A DNA stretch of 53,337 nt from Lachnospiraceae bacterium (GCA_030524665.1 JAUNGL010000002.1:10332-63668); one strand, 5' to 3'; shown: positions 17,684 to 26,509, counted from the stretch's first letter. The notes: generated by a model not told the origin, from the letters alone. Numbers and translations are program-made.

Positions 17684-18898
17684 TCACTGCTGTGAACGGT
17701 ATCTTTGGATCACTTCCATGCACATGCGACCGTTGTGATACGGACACTTCCATGGCTCCACGATCGCCTTCTGTATCGGATTGTGGTTCTCATCCACACA
17801 CCAATACCATTCGGAACCCTCCCGCGGGTCAACCACATAAGTTTTGATATAAGCCCAAATGTCTTTTGCCGCCTCAAGGTAGCTGCGCACGGAAGGCTGC
17901 TTCTGATGGCCGTTCAGGAAACCAACGACAGCCTCTGCCTGCACCCACCATACCCGGGTGGTATCATTGATCCCGTTTTCCGCCTCATTCATCAGAGAAT
18001 GGTCACAGTAAGCACGGTCATAAATATGTTTCGTAATCTCTGCCGTAATCGGAGCCAGCCTTGCAGTATAGCTCTCATCTCCCAACACCTCCAGACCTCT
18101 GTCCACCAGCCATGCGGTTTCGATATCATGGCCATAAGAGTACAGATCAATCAGGCTTCTCCAGGTCCGGTCGAAAAAGACTTCCTGCCTGCCAAGCGCC
18201 GGATGGTATACCTTTTCTGCAAAAATATCCATCATGAAACGCAGCCGCATGGCAGTCCGTTCATCTCCGGTGACACGATAAAGCTCAGTATATGCCTCGA
18301 AGACATGCAGCAGCGTATTCATAGTTTTCTCTGCAAGAACTCCGTTTTCCGACAGCTTTTCGTTGCTTACCGGTTCAAACTCCCGGCTGAACGCTTCCAG
18401 ATAGCCATACTCATCCGTACATTTTTCTTCTATGAGGCGCTGCAGGTCAAAAGCCAGTCTGAGCGCCTCATCATCCCCGGCCGCATCATAATAAGAGGAC
18501 AATGCATAGATGGCAAAGGCCTGGTTATATGTATGCTTCGTCTCATCTTTCGGTTTTCCATCGTATGTGACCGACCAGTATACTCCTCCATACTCCCGGT
18601 CTACACAGCAGTCCTGCAGGAATTTCCACGCATGATCTGCCGCCCGGCGCAATTTTTTCAGGAACTCTGTTTCGCCGCCTGCTCCGGCATCTTTGCGATA
18701 CAGAAGATATGCGTTGGAAAAAAACCACAGGATCCTGCTGTTCAAAATGCACCCTTTTTCATACTTTCTGTCTATGTTCAGGTCATACCCCATATATCCG
18801 TAAAATCCGCCGTTTTCCATATCCGTCAGGCCCTCCCAGAACGGGATCAGCCTTTGCCTTAAATGACTGTCTATTTCCCTTACGAATGCCTCCATCAT
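17684..18898 (-). CDS. cellobiose/mannobiose 2-epimerase (AGE superfamily)
   Basis: 404 aa, an (alpha/alpha)6-barrel of the N-acylglucosamine/cellobiose 2-epimerase family. Typical motifs are NGGFYGYMGYDL, NSRILWFF, HTYNQAFAIYAL, GHDIETAWL (His257) and WKCPYHNGRMCMEV with the second catalytic His near the end. It epimerises the reducing-end sugar, here most likely beta-1,4-mannobiose to mannosyl-glucose, feeding GH130_1. The start is 18898 (two adjacent ATGs; AAGG upstream), seven bases after the GH130_2 stop. The longer frame to 18976 overlaps that gene and lacks a ribosome site. Confidence 0.9.
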   Translation of the reverse strand: MMEAFVREIDSHLRQRLIPFWEGLTDMENGGFYGYMGYDLNIDRKYEKGCILNSRILWFFSNAYLLYRKDAGAGGETEFLKKLRRAADHAWKFLQDCCVDREYGGVYWSVTYDGKPKDETKHTYNQAFAIYALSSYYDAAGDDEALRLAFDLQRLIEEKCTDEYGYLEAFSREFEPVSNEKLSENGVLAEKTMNTLLHVFEAYTELYRVTGDERTAMRLRFMMDIFAEKVYHPALGRQEVFFDRTWRSLIDLYSYGHDIETAWLVDRGLEVLGDESYTARLAPITAEITKHIYDRAYCDHSLMNEAENGINDTTRVWWVQAEAVVGFLNGHQKQPSVRSYLEAAKDIWAYIKTYVVDPREGSEWYWCVDENHNPIQKAIVEPWKCPYHNGRMCMEVIQRYRSQQ

Positions 18899-18905
18899 CT
18901 GTACC

Positions 18906-19928
18906 TTACCTTCTGCCGATTTCCGTGTCCGACTCGCGGACCACACTGTTTTCTTTGATATATGCAACAATTTCATCTGCCGTTGTGAATGCCAGTCCTA
19001 CATAGGTGTCAGCAGCACCATAATAAACTGCGATTTTTCCGCTTTCCGAATCATGGATGGTCGCGCACGGAAACACCACGTTCGGCACAAAACCACGCTC
19101 CTCATACCATTCCTCCGGCGTCAGCAGGAAATTCTGGCAGCGGTACTTCACTACGGATGGATTGTCAATGTCCAGAATCGCCCCTCCGATACTGTACACA
19201 TAGCCATTGCAGGTGCCGGTCACACCGTGATAGAACAAGAGCCAGCCCTCCGATGTCTCGATCGGCGCCGCACCGCCACCGATTTTCACAGACTGCCACC
19301 ATTCACTGCTCTTTCCCATCACATGACGGTGCTTCCCCCAGTAAACCAGATCCGGGCTCTCTGAAATAAAAATATCTCCGAAAGGTGTATGACCGCTGTC
19401 GCTCGGCCGGGAGAACATTATAAAATTCCCGTTTATTTTTCTCGGAAACAGCACTGCATTCCGGTTAAACGGAAGGAACGGATTTTCCACCCTCACGAAA
19501 GTCTTGAAATCTGTCGTCTTTGCCATTCCGATTGCTGCTCCATAGAAATCCTGACACCAGATGATATAATACGTATCCTCCACCTTAACAAGACGCGGAT
19601 CATATGCATAAACCGGCATAAATGCTTCTCCGTTTTCATCGATAAACGCAATCTTTTCACTGTCAAACTCCCAGTGGATGCCGTCTTTACTTCTTCCGAG
19701 ATAGATATGCGGGATCCCGTTTGTCTGCTCTCCGCGGAACACGCCGATAAACGCACCTTCGTAAGGAACCACTGCACTGTTAAAGATTCTTGCCACTTCT
19801 TTTACCGGATTCCGTCCGATGACCGGATTCTCTCTGTATCTCCAGATCGGTGCGCCATGTACTTTCTCCGGCTTCTCCTGCCACGGCACATTCGGCACTG
19901 CAGGTCCGAAAATTTTCACATTGCTCAT
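18906..19928 (-). CDS. GH130_2 beta-1,4-mannooligosaccharide phosphorylase
   Basis: 340 aa, the length and sequence type of GH130 subfamily 2. The general acid is Asp110 in YAYDPRLVKVEDTYY, and FRGEQTNGIPHIYLGRSKDG and IGGGAAPIETSEGWLLFYHG are family landmarks. It phosphorolyses beta-1,4-mannooligosaccharides from the non-reducing end, releasing Man-1-P. ATG 19928 is chosen for AGGAG eight bases upstream. It follows the permease gene after an intercistronic hairpin. Confidence 0.9.
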   Translation of the reverse strand: MSNVKIFGPAVPNVPWQEKPEKVHGAPIWRYRENPVIGRNPVKEVARIFNSAVVPYEGAFIGVFRGEQTNGIPHIYLGRSKDGIHWEFDSEKIAFIDENGEAFMPVYAYDPRLVKVEDTYYIIWCQDFYGAAIGMAKTTDFKTFVRVENPFLPFNRNAVLFPRKINGNFIMFSRPSDSGHTPFGDIFISESPDLVYWGKHRHVMGKSSEWWQSVKIGGGAAPIETSEGWLLFYHGVTGTCNGYVYSIGGAILDIDNPSVVKYRCQNFLLTPEEWYEERGFVPNVVFPCATIHDSESGKIAVYYGAADTYVGLAFTTADEIVAYIKENSVVRESDTEIGRR

Positions 19929-19960
19929 ATATAGTCTCCTTCTTTCTCTCATTTTCACTA

Positions 19961-19994
19961 TCAGCCGGCCCTTTCATATGAAAAGTCCGGCTGA
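19961..19994 (-). other. intercistronic hairpin between permease and GH130_2
   Basis: TCAGCCGG/CCGGCTGA is an 8-bp stem; inside it TTTCATATGAAA is a further perfect dyad. There is no T-run, so it probably stabilises or separates transcript segments rather than ending transcription. Confidence 0.55.
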
Positions 19995-20007
19995 ACCAAC
20001 AATATGT

Positions 20008-20853
20008 TTAACCTTTCACAGCTCCTGCTGCCATACCGCCGTATACCTGTTTCTGGAAAATTAAAAACAGAATAAAAATCGGGATGATGGTAATCAGCAC
20101 ACCTGCGCAAATGTAATTGTACTGGTTGCCATAAGGTCCTGTAAATTTGTAAAGTGCAGTAGAAATTGTTTTCAGTTCCTCTTTCTGAAGATACAGGTTT
20201 GCCATGTAGTATTCGTTATAAACACCGACTCCCTTCAGTACCAGCGAGGTTACAATGGCAGGCTTCAGAAGCGGGAAAAGGATTTTGAAAAATACCCCGA
20301 AATAAGTACATCCATCCACGATCGCCGACTCATCCAGCGACACCGGCAGATTCTCAAAAAACTGCAGGAAAATATAGATCGAAATAATATCCGTACCCAT
20401 CAATACAATCATATAACCATACAGGTGATTAATCAGTCCCAGTGAGTACATAATCTGATATACCGTTACCTGAGTCGCAATACCCGGAATCAGGGCAGCA
20501 AACATGAACAGATTCTGAATCAGACCATTTCCTTTGAACTTAAAACGGTTCAGTACATATGCCAGCATAGCTCCGATAAACACGGAAGCGGTAAGCACAA
20601 CCACCAGCACCACTCCGGTATTCACAAATCCTCTCAGCATGTTTGCCACCTGAAACGCCTCTTTAAAGTTATCAAAATTCATAAAGCTTTCCGGCAGATC
20701 CAGTACGGATGTATTGTTATATTCCTCCGTCGTCTTAAATGCTGTCAGGACGCAGACACAGACCGGAATCAGCGCGATCAGGGCAGCGGCAATCAGCATG
20801 ACATATTTAAAGATTGAAAAAAATACGGATAACACTTTTGTCTGTTTCATCAT
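20008..20853 (-). CDS. ABC sugar transporter permease, MalG/UgpE type
   Basis: 281 aa with six membrane segments. The EAA loop is near residues 180-200 (LPVSLDESAIVDGCTYFGVFFKILFPLLKPAI), which docks onto the ATPase. CUT1 family. It overlaps the first permease gene by 4 bp (ATGA) and would pair with it. No ATP-binding subunit is encoded here; CUT1 systems of Firmicutes usually share an MsmX-like ATPase encoded elsewhere. Confidence 0.92.
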   Translation of the reverse strand: MMKQTKVLSVFFSIFKYVMLIAAALIALIPVCVCVLTAFKTTEEYNNTSVLDLPESFMNFDNFKEAFQVANMLRGFVNTGVVLVVVLTASVFIGAMLAYVLNRFKFKGNGLIQNLFMFAALIPGIATQVTVYQIMYSLGLINHLYGYMIVLMGTDIISIYIFLQFFENLPVSLDESAIVDGCTYFGVFFKILFPLLKPAIVTSLVLKGVGVYNEYYMANLYLQKEELKTISTALYKFTGPYGNQYNYICAGVLITIIPIFILFLIFQKQVYGGMAAGAVKG

Positions 20854-21851
20854 ATCTGCCCCACTTTCTTAGCTGCCTTTTCTGCTTTCTTTCTCTTCCT
20901 TACTGCTGCTTTCGATTCGTCAGAGGTTCCGTCATCAAACACATATTTGAAGAACAGTTTCTGGGCTACCGTACACACAACAATAATGGCCAGCAGGACA
21001 ATTGCCATGGCACACGCCAGTCCAACCTTCTGATTCTCATGGGCGATACGGTTCATAATTACGAAATAGGTACCGGTTCCCATCGTACCGTTTGTAATTA
21101 CGTACGGCGGTTCGAATGCACTTAAGGAACCGCTGATGGAAAGAATCAGGTTCAGCACAACAATTGACTTAATACTCGGCAGAATAATGTAGCGGAACTG
21201 ATGCCACTTATTCGCTCCGTCCAGAGACGCCGCTTCGTAAAGGTCCGCATCCACGGACATCATAGCTCCCAGAAACAGGATCATGTTCTGTCCGGTATAT
21301 CTCCACACAGAGGTAGCTGCCAGTGAAATATTATTGATGCTCTTATCCTGCAGCCACATCGGAATATTCTCCTGATTCATACCGAATATCTGAAGGATGG
21401 AATCGAGTACAAATCCTCTGGCATAGAAAAATTTAAAAATAAATCCGACTGCAATACCGCAGATTAAATACGGGAAAAACATAGCGCCCTTGAAGAATGA
21501 GCTGCCCTTCACCTTGAATACCATCAGAGATGCAAAGAACAATGCCAATGCAAGCTGAACAACTGCACCGCCCATATAGTAGACACTGACAATCAGTGAT
21601 TTGAAGCAATCGTCTCGCTGAAATACATCAATATAGTTCTTCAGTCCTACAAACTTCATCGGACCGATATATTTCATATTGTAGAAACTGAACTGCACCA
21701 TCTTGGCAAAGGGCAGGTAGGTAAATACGAACAACAGCAGAAGCGGCGCAAACATAAATGTAATAATCACCAGCCATTTCTGTCCTTCCCTGCCTTTGAG
21801 ACGATCCATAAACGACTTCTTCGGTTTCGGAGTTGATATCTGTCTCTCCAT
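20850..21851 (-). CDS. ABC sugar transporter permease, MalF/UgpA type
   Basis: 333 aa. A basic N-terminal tail precedes six to seven membrane segments; the EAA loop is DADLYEAASLDGANKWHQFRYIILPSI. CUT1 family, the partner of the MalG-type subunit. The C-terminus is very lysine-rich (RKRKKAEKAAKK). GGAGG precedes the ATG. Confidence 0.92.
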   Translation of the reverse strand: MERQISTPKPKKSFMDRLKGREGQKWLVIITFMFAPLLLLFVFTYLPFAKMVQFSFYNMKYIGPMKFVGLKNYIDVFQRDDCFKSLIVSVYYMGGAVVQLALALFFASLMVFKVKGSSFFKGAMFFPYLICGIAVGFIFKFFYARGFVLDSILQIFGMNQENIPMWLQDKSINNISLAATSVWRYTGQNMILFLGAMMSVDADLYEAASLDGANKWHQFRYIILPSIKSIVVLNLILSISGSLSAFEPPYVITNGTMGTGTYFVIMNRIAHENQKVGLACAMAIVLLAIIVVCTVAQKLFFKYVFDDGTSDESKAAVRKRKKAEKAAKKVGQI

Positions 21852-21890
21852 AACTTCCTCCTTCGCCGGCCTCAGGCCGTGCCTTTAAGG

Positions 21891-21919
21891 AGACAGCCGC
21901 CTGATCCAGGCGGCCGTCT
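21891..21919 (-). other. intercistronic hairpin after the binding-protein gene
   Basis: GCCGCCTG (21896-21903) pairs with CAGGCGGC (21907-21914) over a 3-nt loop, extended by AGAC/GTCT after one mismatch. It is very stable but lacks a T-run in the minus direction. Placed between binding protein and first permease, it may act like the malE-malF hairpins that raise the binding protein over the permeases. Confidence 0.6.
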
Positions 21920-21935
21920 GGTTAACTTCTCTATT

Positions 21936-23288
21936 TTATTCGTATACTTCCACACCAAGAGTTTCCTGTGCATCGGACCACTTCTGATTCCAGTTGTCCA
22001 TCAGCTCATCCAGTGTAGCAGAACCGTACAGGGCACCTTCCAGAATTTCGCAGTCCGGATAATCATCATTATTGATACCCACCTCAGCTTCGTTGTTTAC
22101 TTCATTAAACAGTGTTTCCTCTCCGGCCTTTGCAGGATTGTCCGCCAGCAGCTCCACACCTTCAAAATCGGCCAGCGCATCCGGAAGCTCTCCGCTCTTC
22201 AGTGCCGGGATACTTCCTTCATCGGTATAGATAGAGGATTCCTCAATGAGCCATTTCAGATATACCATTGCTGCAATCTGATTGTCCGTCTCAGCCTGAT
22301 TGTTGATTCCGAAAGAATAATTTCCGCCTGCACCAGCATATCTCTTTCCGTCTACAGTAATCGGGAACGGCATGTATCCTACATCGTCCGGATTCTCCCC
22401 GGCATCCTTACACTGCTGTACCGCCCAGGAGCCAAGCACCATCGTGGCAATCTTTCCTGTATTCATCATATTCTTGGAGGATTCCCAGTCACTGCTGGCC
22501 GGATCTTCTTCCACGAGACCTCTCGCCACTGACTCGTACATCGTGTAATAAACAGCATACGGTCCTGTCATATCATCACGCTTTGCGAACGGATCCTTCG
22601 TATGTATAATCGTGTTGTTCATAAAATCCGCATCACCGGTAGCCGCCACACCGATATATGCATCCCATGCGCCCATCGGCCAGCCTGCTGCAAAGTTTGT
22701 ATAAAGTGGAACCGCATCCGTATTATCTTTGATCATCTGCAGATCCTCCAGAAATTCATCCGGAGTAGTCGGAAGCTCCGTGATACCTGCTTCTTCCCAG
22801 ATTCTCTTGTTGTAAACAACACCGCTCGCTGTACCGCCGTTTGCAATACCGTAAACCTGACCATCATAAGTCTTGTCCTGAACAAAGTTGTAAACCGGAT
22901 CCAGTGTTTCGTAATCACCCAGTGGTGTAAAGTACGTGGAAAGTTCATCTCTGTTTACGCCGGTTGGAATGAAGCAGAGATCTCCCCAGTCTCCGGTCGT
23001 AATCCGCAACGTGAGGGATTCCTCGTAGTCTGTGATTCCTTCATACTCCACTGTAATATTCGGATACAGCTCCATGAACTGCTCTGCATATCCCTTGTAT
23101 ACCGTATCCACGATATCTGTTCTGTTGGTCAGGATCTTGATTGCTGCAGTTACATCCTGATAATCCTCTCCGACTGTAATCTGATCAATCGTGGGCACTT
23201 CTCCCTCAGCAGACGCTCCGACTGCCAAAAACATCGATGTCACCATTGCTGCTGCAAGTCCCATACTTAATACTCTTTTTGCTTTCAT
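21936..23288 (-). CDS. extracellular sugar-binding protein of the mannan-oligosaccharide ABC transporter
   Basis: 450 aa, a CUT1-type solute-binding protein. ATG 23288 follows GGAGGG. The signal peptide is MKAKR followed by a hydrophobic core to about residue 23, ending in GASA before EGE. There is no cysteine there, so no lipobox. That is unusual for a Gram-positive ABC binding protein, which is normally lipid-anchored; signal peptidase I cleavage after ASA would release it unless something holds it. The mature part is acidic and has the usual two-lobe pattern (AWDAYIGVAATG, GSWAVQQCKDAGENPDDVGYMPFPI). By context it binds beta-manno-oligosaccharides. It is the first gene of the mannan operon. 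Confidence 0.88.
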   Translation of the reverse strand: MKAKRVLSMGLAAAMVTSMFLAVGASAEGEVPTIDQITVGEDYQDVTAAIKILTNRTDIVDTVYKGYAEQFMELYPNITVEYEGITDYEESLTLRITTGDWGDLCFIPTGVNRDELSTYFTPLGDYETLDPVYNFVQDKTYDGQVYGIANGGTASGVVYNKRIWEEAGITELPTTPDEFLEDLQMIKDNTDAVPLYTNFAAGWPMGAWDAYIGVAATGDADFMNNTIIHTKDPFAKRDDMTGPYAVYYTMYESVARGLVEEDPASSDWESSKNMMNTGKIATMVLGSWAVQQCKDAGENPDDVGYMPFPITVDGKRYAGAGGNYSFGINNQAETDNQIAAMVYLKWLIEESSIYTDEGSIPALKSGELPDALADFEGVELLADNPAKAGEETLFNEVNNEAEVGINNDDYPDCEILEGALYGSATLDELMDNWNQKWSDAQETLGVEVYE

Positions 23289-23344
23289 GCTTTTCCCTCC
23301 ATTTTCTATTATTTGTTTCAGCACTTTTAAGCTGATTAATTTAT

Positions 23345-23372
23345 ATCATATTTAACTTAATCGGTAAAGCAA
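23345..23372 (-). promoter_or_regulatory. candidate promoter of the mannan operon
   Basis: Minus strand: TTGCTT (23372-23367), 16-nt spacer, TATGAT (23350-23345). The spacer holds CTTAATCGGTAAAG, a CG-centred LacI-like half-dyad. It is the best match close to the gene, but the region is very AT-rich and other choices are possible. Confidence 0.4.
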
Positions 23373-23378
23373 TTTTTA

Positions 23379-23418
23379 CTTAAATATTTAATTATGTTAT
23401 ATTTGTTAAATATTTAAG
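23379..23418. promoter_or_regulatory. paired operator candidates upstream of the mannan operon
   Basis: The 13-bp core CTTAAATATTTAA occurs at 23379-23391 (plus strand) and 23406-23418 (minus strand), with centres 27 bp apart. Nearly the same core, CTTAAATAATTAA, is the centre of the dyad on the promoter of the adjacent lacI-type gene (24669-24681). This points to one regulator for both. Confidence 0.55.
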
Positions 23419-23527
23419 TTCTGATTTTAGTTAATTTCCACAAATGTCATACGAGCTGTTATAATTAGACAACTTCATGAAATGAATCAAATGTCCGTGC
23501 AGGCACAACCAGCCAGCCCGTGAAACA

Positions 23528-23596
23528 AAAAGGCTGTAACAGAGAAGGATCACATGCCCTCCAGGAGCATATGATCCTTCTCTGTTACAGCCTTTT
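23528..23596 (-). terminator. strong intrinsic terminator of the LacI-type gene
   Basis: A perfect 25-bp stem (23528-23552 with 23572-23596; GGCTGTAACAGAGAAGGATC in its left arm) has further pairing ATGC/GCAT in the loop, and T5 follows on the minus strand. It separates the regulator gene from the mannan operon. Confidence 0.85.
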
Positions 23597-23614
23597 CCTG
23601 TTCATCTGTATTAT

Positions 23615-24652
23615 TTATTCTCCGGCATGGCGGACAGATCCTGAGATTCCCTGCATCCGCACACTCTGTTTCTCTACAATATGGCCGGATACAACATCCA
23701 GCCCCCGTCCGCGTCCGGTATTTTTCATCTGCTTCAATACTTTATCTAATGCCACCTTTGCCATAGCCCCGGTATTCACTTCATACGAGGTAATCTTCTT
23801 GTCCGGGAAGCCGGGATACAGATAATTATCAAATCCCACTACGGAAATATCTTCCGGAACCCTGATTCCCCGTTCCTCCAGCTTCATCATCAGCAGGCCC
23901 GCCGTGAGATCGCAGTTACACACAAAAGCCTCCGGAAGACATTCCGGAAGAACAATTTCGATGTTGCCTATCCTGTTCCTGTCCTCAATCAGCCACTCCG
24001 GCCGAAGCTGCACTCCATGTTCGAGCAAAGCTTTATAAAAACCGCAGTACCGGTCCATGATACTGCTGGTCTCATGGATCGAACCAACATACGCCATACG
24101 GCGGAAGCCCCTCGCAAACAGATATTCCGTCATAAGGTACATTCCATAAAAATTGTCTGCGATCACAGCGTCATTGGCCAGCTCCTTATCATAAAAATCC
24201 AGAAATATAACCGGCATATCGGTCTGCCGCTTCAGAACACGAATATATTCCCGGCTGATCTCTCCGAGCACAATCACCCCCTCCACGGTGTGCTCCTCCA
24301 CAATACGGGGTACAACCAGATTGTCTTCATTGTAATGCTTCAGAATTTCAACCACCACAGCACAATTCTTATCCGTGGCGATCAGAGCCATTTCCTGATA
24401 CATTTTCCAGTAAAATGTCGTATAATCCGCCAGATATTTTTCTGAGATAATAACCCCGATATTCTTCAGGCCTCTGCCTTTCTCCCGCACGGTGACGGCC
24501 GGTCTCTGACGATACCCCATCTCATCTGCCGCCTGCAGAATCCTGTTCCGAACCTCATCGCTGACTCCCTTTTGCCCGGAAAGCGCATTATGCACTGTCA
24601 CCGTGCTGACCCCCACGCGCTGGGCAATATCCGCCATTCTTACCTTACTCAT
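23615..24652 (-). CDS. LacI/GalR-family transcriptional regulator, probable mannan-operon regulator
   Basis: 345 aa. The N-terminal helix-turn-helix (MADIAQRVGVSTVTVHNALSGQKGVSDEV) has the usual hinge helix region, and a periplasmic-binding-like effector domain follows (GVIVLGEISREYIRVL, VVGFDNYLYPGFP). ATG 24652 is chosen for GGGGGA just upstream and because it starts the conserved domain. The gene has a consensus promoter overlapped by a dyad and its own terminator. The matching dyad core upstream of the binding-protein gene makes it the likely repressor of the mannan operon and of itself; the effector is not known. Confidence 0.9.
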   Translation of the reverse strand: MSKVRMADIAQRVGVSTVTVHNALSGQKGVSDEVRNRILQAADEMGYRQRPAVTVREKGRGLKNIGVIISEKYLADYTTFYWKMYQEMALIATDKNCAVVVEILKHYNEDNLVVPRIVEEHTVEGVIVLGEISREYIRVLKRQTDMPVIFLDFYDKELANDAVIADNFYGMYLMTEYLFARGFRRMAYVGSIHETSSIMDRYCGFYKALLEHGVQLRPEWLIEDRNRIGNIEIVLPECLPEAFVCNCDLTAGLLMMKLEERGIRVPEDISVVGFDNYLYPGFPDKKITSYEVNTGAMAKVALDKVLKQMKNTGRGRGLDVVSGHIVEKQSVRMQGISGSVRHAGE

Positions 24653-24664
24653 CCCGTCCCCCTG

Positions 24665-24686
24665 TTTGCTTAAATAATTAAGCAAA
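24665..24686. promoter_or_regulatory. operator dyad on the LacI-type gene
   Basis: TTTGCTTAA (24665-24673) and TTAAGCAAA (24678-24686) are exact inverted arms with a 4-bp centre. The dyad starts at the -10 box of the lacI promoter and covers the expected start of transcription, a classic autorepression layout. Confidence 0.7.
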
Positions 24687-24714
24687 TTATAGGCTAATAC
24701 GTCTTATTTGTCAA
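24686..24714 (-). promoter_or_regulatory. consensus sigma-A promoter of the LacI-type gene
   Basis: Minus strand: TTGACA (24714-24709), exactly 17 nt, then TATAAT (24691-24686). Both boxes are perfect. Confidence 0.85.
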
Positions 24715-24848
24715 TTCTTCCCGTTTAAGAAAAGCCATAGTAAACTTATTGTAAACGAATTTATGGATAAAATTTACGTTGCTGTGATTTGTCTCCTGTA
24801 TAATTTTTTTATAATTGTCGGCGCATGCCGGATGAAAGGATTAAAATT

Positions 24849-25709
24849 ATGAGAAAATATATTATTTTAGCAGAAACAGGTGCAGACATCCCATCAGAAT
24901 TAACGGAACGATATGGAATCTATACGGTTCCCATGCATGTAAGTTTTGGAGCGGAGACAAAGGATGACGGTTCTTTTCCAATCGATGACGTATTTGACTA
25001 TTATAAAAAGAGCGGGAAACTGCCAAGAACCAGCGGCTGCAATGTGACTGACTTCGACAGGATTTTTGATGAAATACACGAGAAACACCCCACAAGCCGT
25101 ATCTTGTATCTTGCCTATTCTGCAGTGACCACATGCTCCTATCAAAGTGCTGCCATTTCCGCTCAGAGCAGAGATTATATCACTGCTTTCGATACGAAAC
25201 AGGTATCTGCCGGACAATGCATGGTAGTAATACTCATGGCGAGATTTCTTGAGGCAAATCCGGACGCCGACCTGCCTGCTGTACTGAAAAAGGCAGAAGA
25301 ATACCGTGATGCCTGTCATATGGGATTCTTCCCGGGCGATCTGGATTACCTGCGGGCCGGAGGAAGGGTCAGCAATATTGCGTATCTCGGTGCTAAGCTT
25401 TTGTCTCTCAATCCTCTGATCGAAATTGTCGACGGGCAGCTTCTGGCTACCAAAAAATACCGCGGCACAATGGATAAGGCTGCCAGAAAACTATTTGCAG
25501 AATTTATCGAAAAACACGCACTGTCCAGAAACATCCTTTATTTTGCATATTCCCCAGGGCTGTCGGAAAAGACCAGAAAAGACATTGAGAATCAGGCTGC
25601 TGCGCTTGGATTTCAGGAAATCCGCTGGATTCAGACAGGAAGCGTTGTTTCCACCCACAGCGGCCCCGGTGCTTTCGGTGTATGCGGTATTTCACAAAAA
25701 CAGGATTGA
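24849..25709 (+). CDS. DegV family fatty-acid-binding protein
   Basis: 286 aa. DegV proteins bind a long-chain fatty acid and, with FakA, act as the FakB subunit of fatty acid kinase. The start MRKYIILAETGADIP, the PRTSGCNVTDF segment, the SQSSAAISA-like helix and the terminal STHSGPGAFGV are family marks. ATG 24849 follows AAAGGA and removes eight residues from the longest frame. It is a single gene; no fakA is near, so its partner would be encoded elsewhere. Confidence 0.88.
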   Translation: MRKYIILAETGADIPSELTERYGIYTVPMHVSFGAETKDDGSFPIDDVFDYYKKSGKLPRTSGCNVTDFDRIFDEIHEKHPTSRILYLAYSAVTTCSYQSAAISAQSRDYITAFDTKQVSAGQCMVVILMARFLEANPDADLPAVLKKAEEYRDACHMGFFPGDLDYLRAGGRVSNIAYLGAKLLSLNPLIEIVDGQLLATKKYRGTMDKAARKLFAEFIEKHALSRNILYFAYSPGLSEKTRKDIENQAAALGFQEIRWIQTGSVVSTHSGPGAFGVCGISQKQD

Positions 25710-25816
25710 CAGCCCTCTTCTAAATAGTATATGTTATTTCTGACGGAACACAGAACAGATGCATCTGATTGCAGGTTCCGGAATTCCGCGAATATTCAGA
25801 ACAGGAAGTGTGATAA

Positions 25817-26509
25817 ATGGCAACAATCCTAATTGTCGAAGACGACCGGAACATGCGCCTTCTGACAGCAGCAAGGCTGGTGGATTCCTACACAGTTGTA
25901 AGCACCTGCGATGGTATAGAAGCTCTGGAGCGTATCCACCAGGGCGGAATTGACCTGATCGTGGCAGATATTATGATGCCCCGCATGGATGGTTATGAAC
26001 TGCTGAAGACGATCCGTGGAGAAGGATACAAAACCCCGTTTCTGCTGCTGACCGCCAAAGAATCACTGGATGATAAACAGCAGGGATTCGAGCTTGGAAC
26101 CGATGATTACATGACGAAGCCCTTCAGCAGCGATGAGCTTCTCTGGCGCGTCAGCGCACTTTTACGGCGGGCAAATATTTCTCAAAGCAAGAAAATCGTA
26201 TTAGGCAGTGTAACAGTTGATTCCACAAAATATGCTGTTTACTCTGATACCCAATATATCGAATTTCCCAGAAAAGAATTCGAGCTGCTGTTCAAGCTGC
26301 TCTCCTACCCGAATCAGATTTTTTCAAAAGAACAGCTGCTGGACAGTATCTGGGGAATCAACTCCAGCACCAGCGAAGATACCATCAAAACCCATGTGAA
26401 CCGGATCCGGAACCGTCTGTCGGAAATCAGTGAATTCCGTATCATGACGCTGAAGGGCCTGGGATACAAGGCTGATATTCACAAGGAGTTTATCCATGGC
26501 GAAAAATGA
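25817..26509 (+). CDS. OmpR/PhoB-family response regulator
   Basis: 230 aa. The receiver domain has acidic pocket Glu8-Asp9-Asp10, phospho-acceptor Asp51 (VADIMMPRMDG), LLTAKES and Lys103 (MTKPF). A winged-helix DNA-binding domain follows (FPRKEFELLFKLLSYPNQIFSKEQLLDSIW, then the recognition helix DTIKTHVNRIRNRL). It overlaps the kinase gene by 14 bp, so the two are translated together. The 107 bp before it show nothing distinctive. Confidence 0.95.
   Translation: MATILIVEDDRNMRLLTAARLVDSYTVVSTCDGIEALERIHQGGIDLIVADIMMPRMDGYELLKTIRGEGYKTPFLLLTAKESLDDKQQGFELGTDDYMTKPFSSDELLWRVSALLRRANISQSKKIVLGSVTVDSTKYAVYSDTQYIEFPRKEFELLFKLLSYPNQIFSKEQLLDSIWGINSSTSEDTIKTHVNRIRNRLSEISEFRIMTLKGLGYKADIHKEFIHGEK

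Noticed and set aside
17705..18862. 385-codon plus-strand frame opposite the epimerase gene
   Set aside because: Antisense shadow; the minus-strand gene has clear family motifs and a ribosome site.
23520..23825. Plus-strand frame of 101 codons over the LacI terminator
   Set aside because: It is the translated 25-bp inverted repeat plus antisense of the regulator gene.
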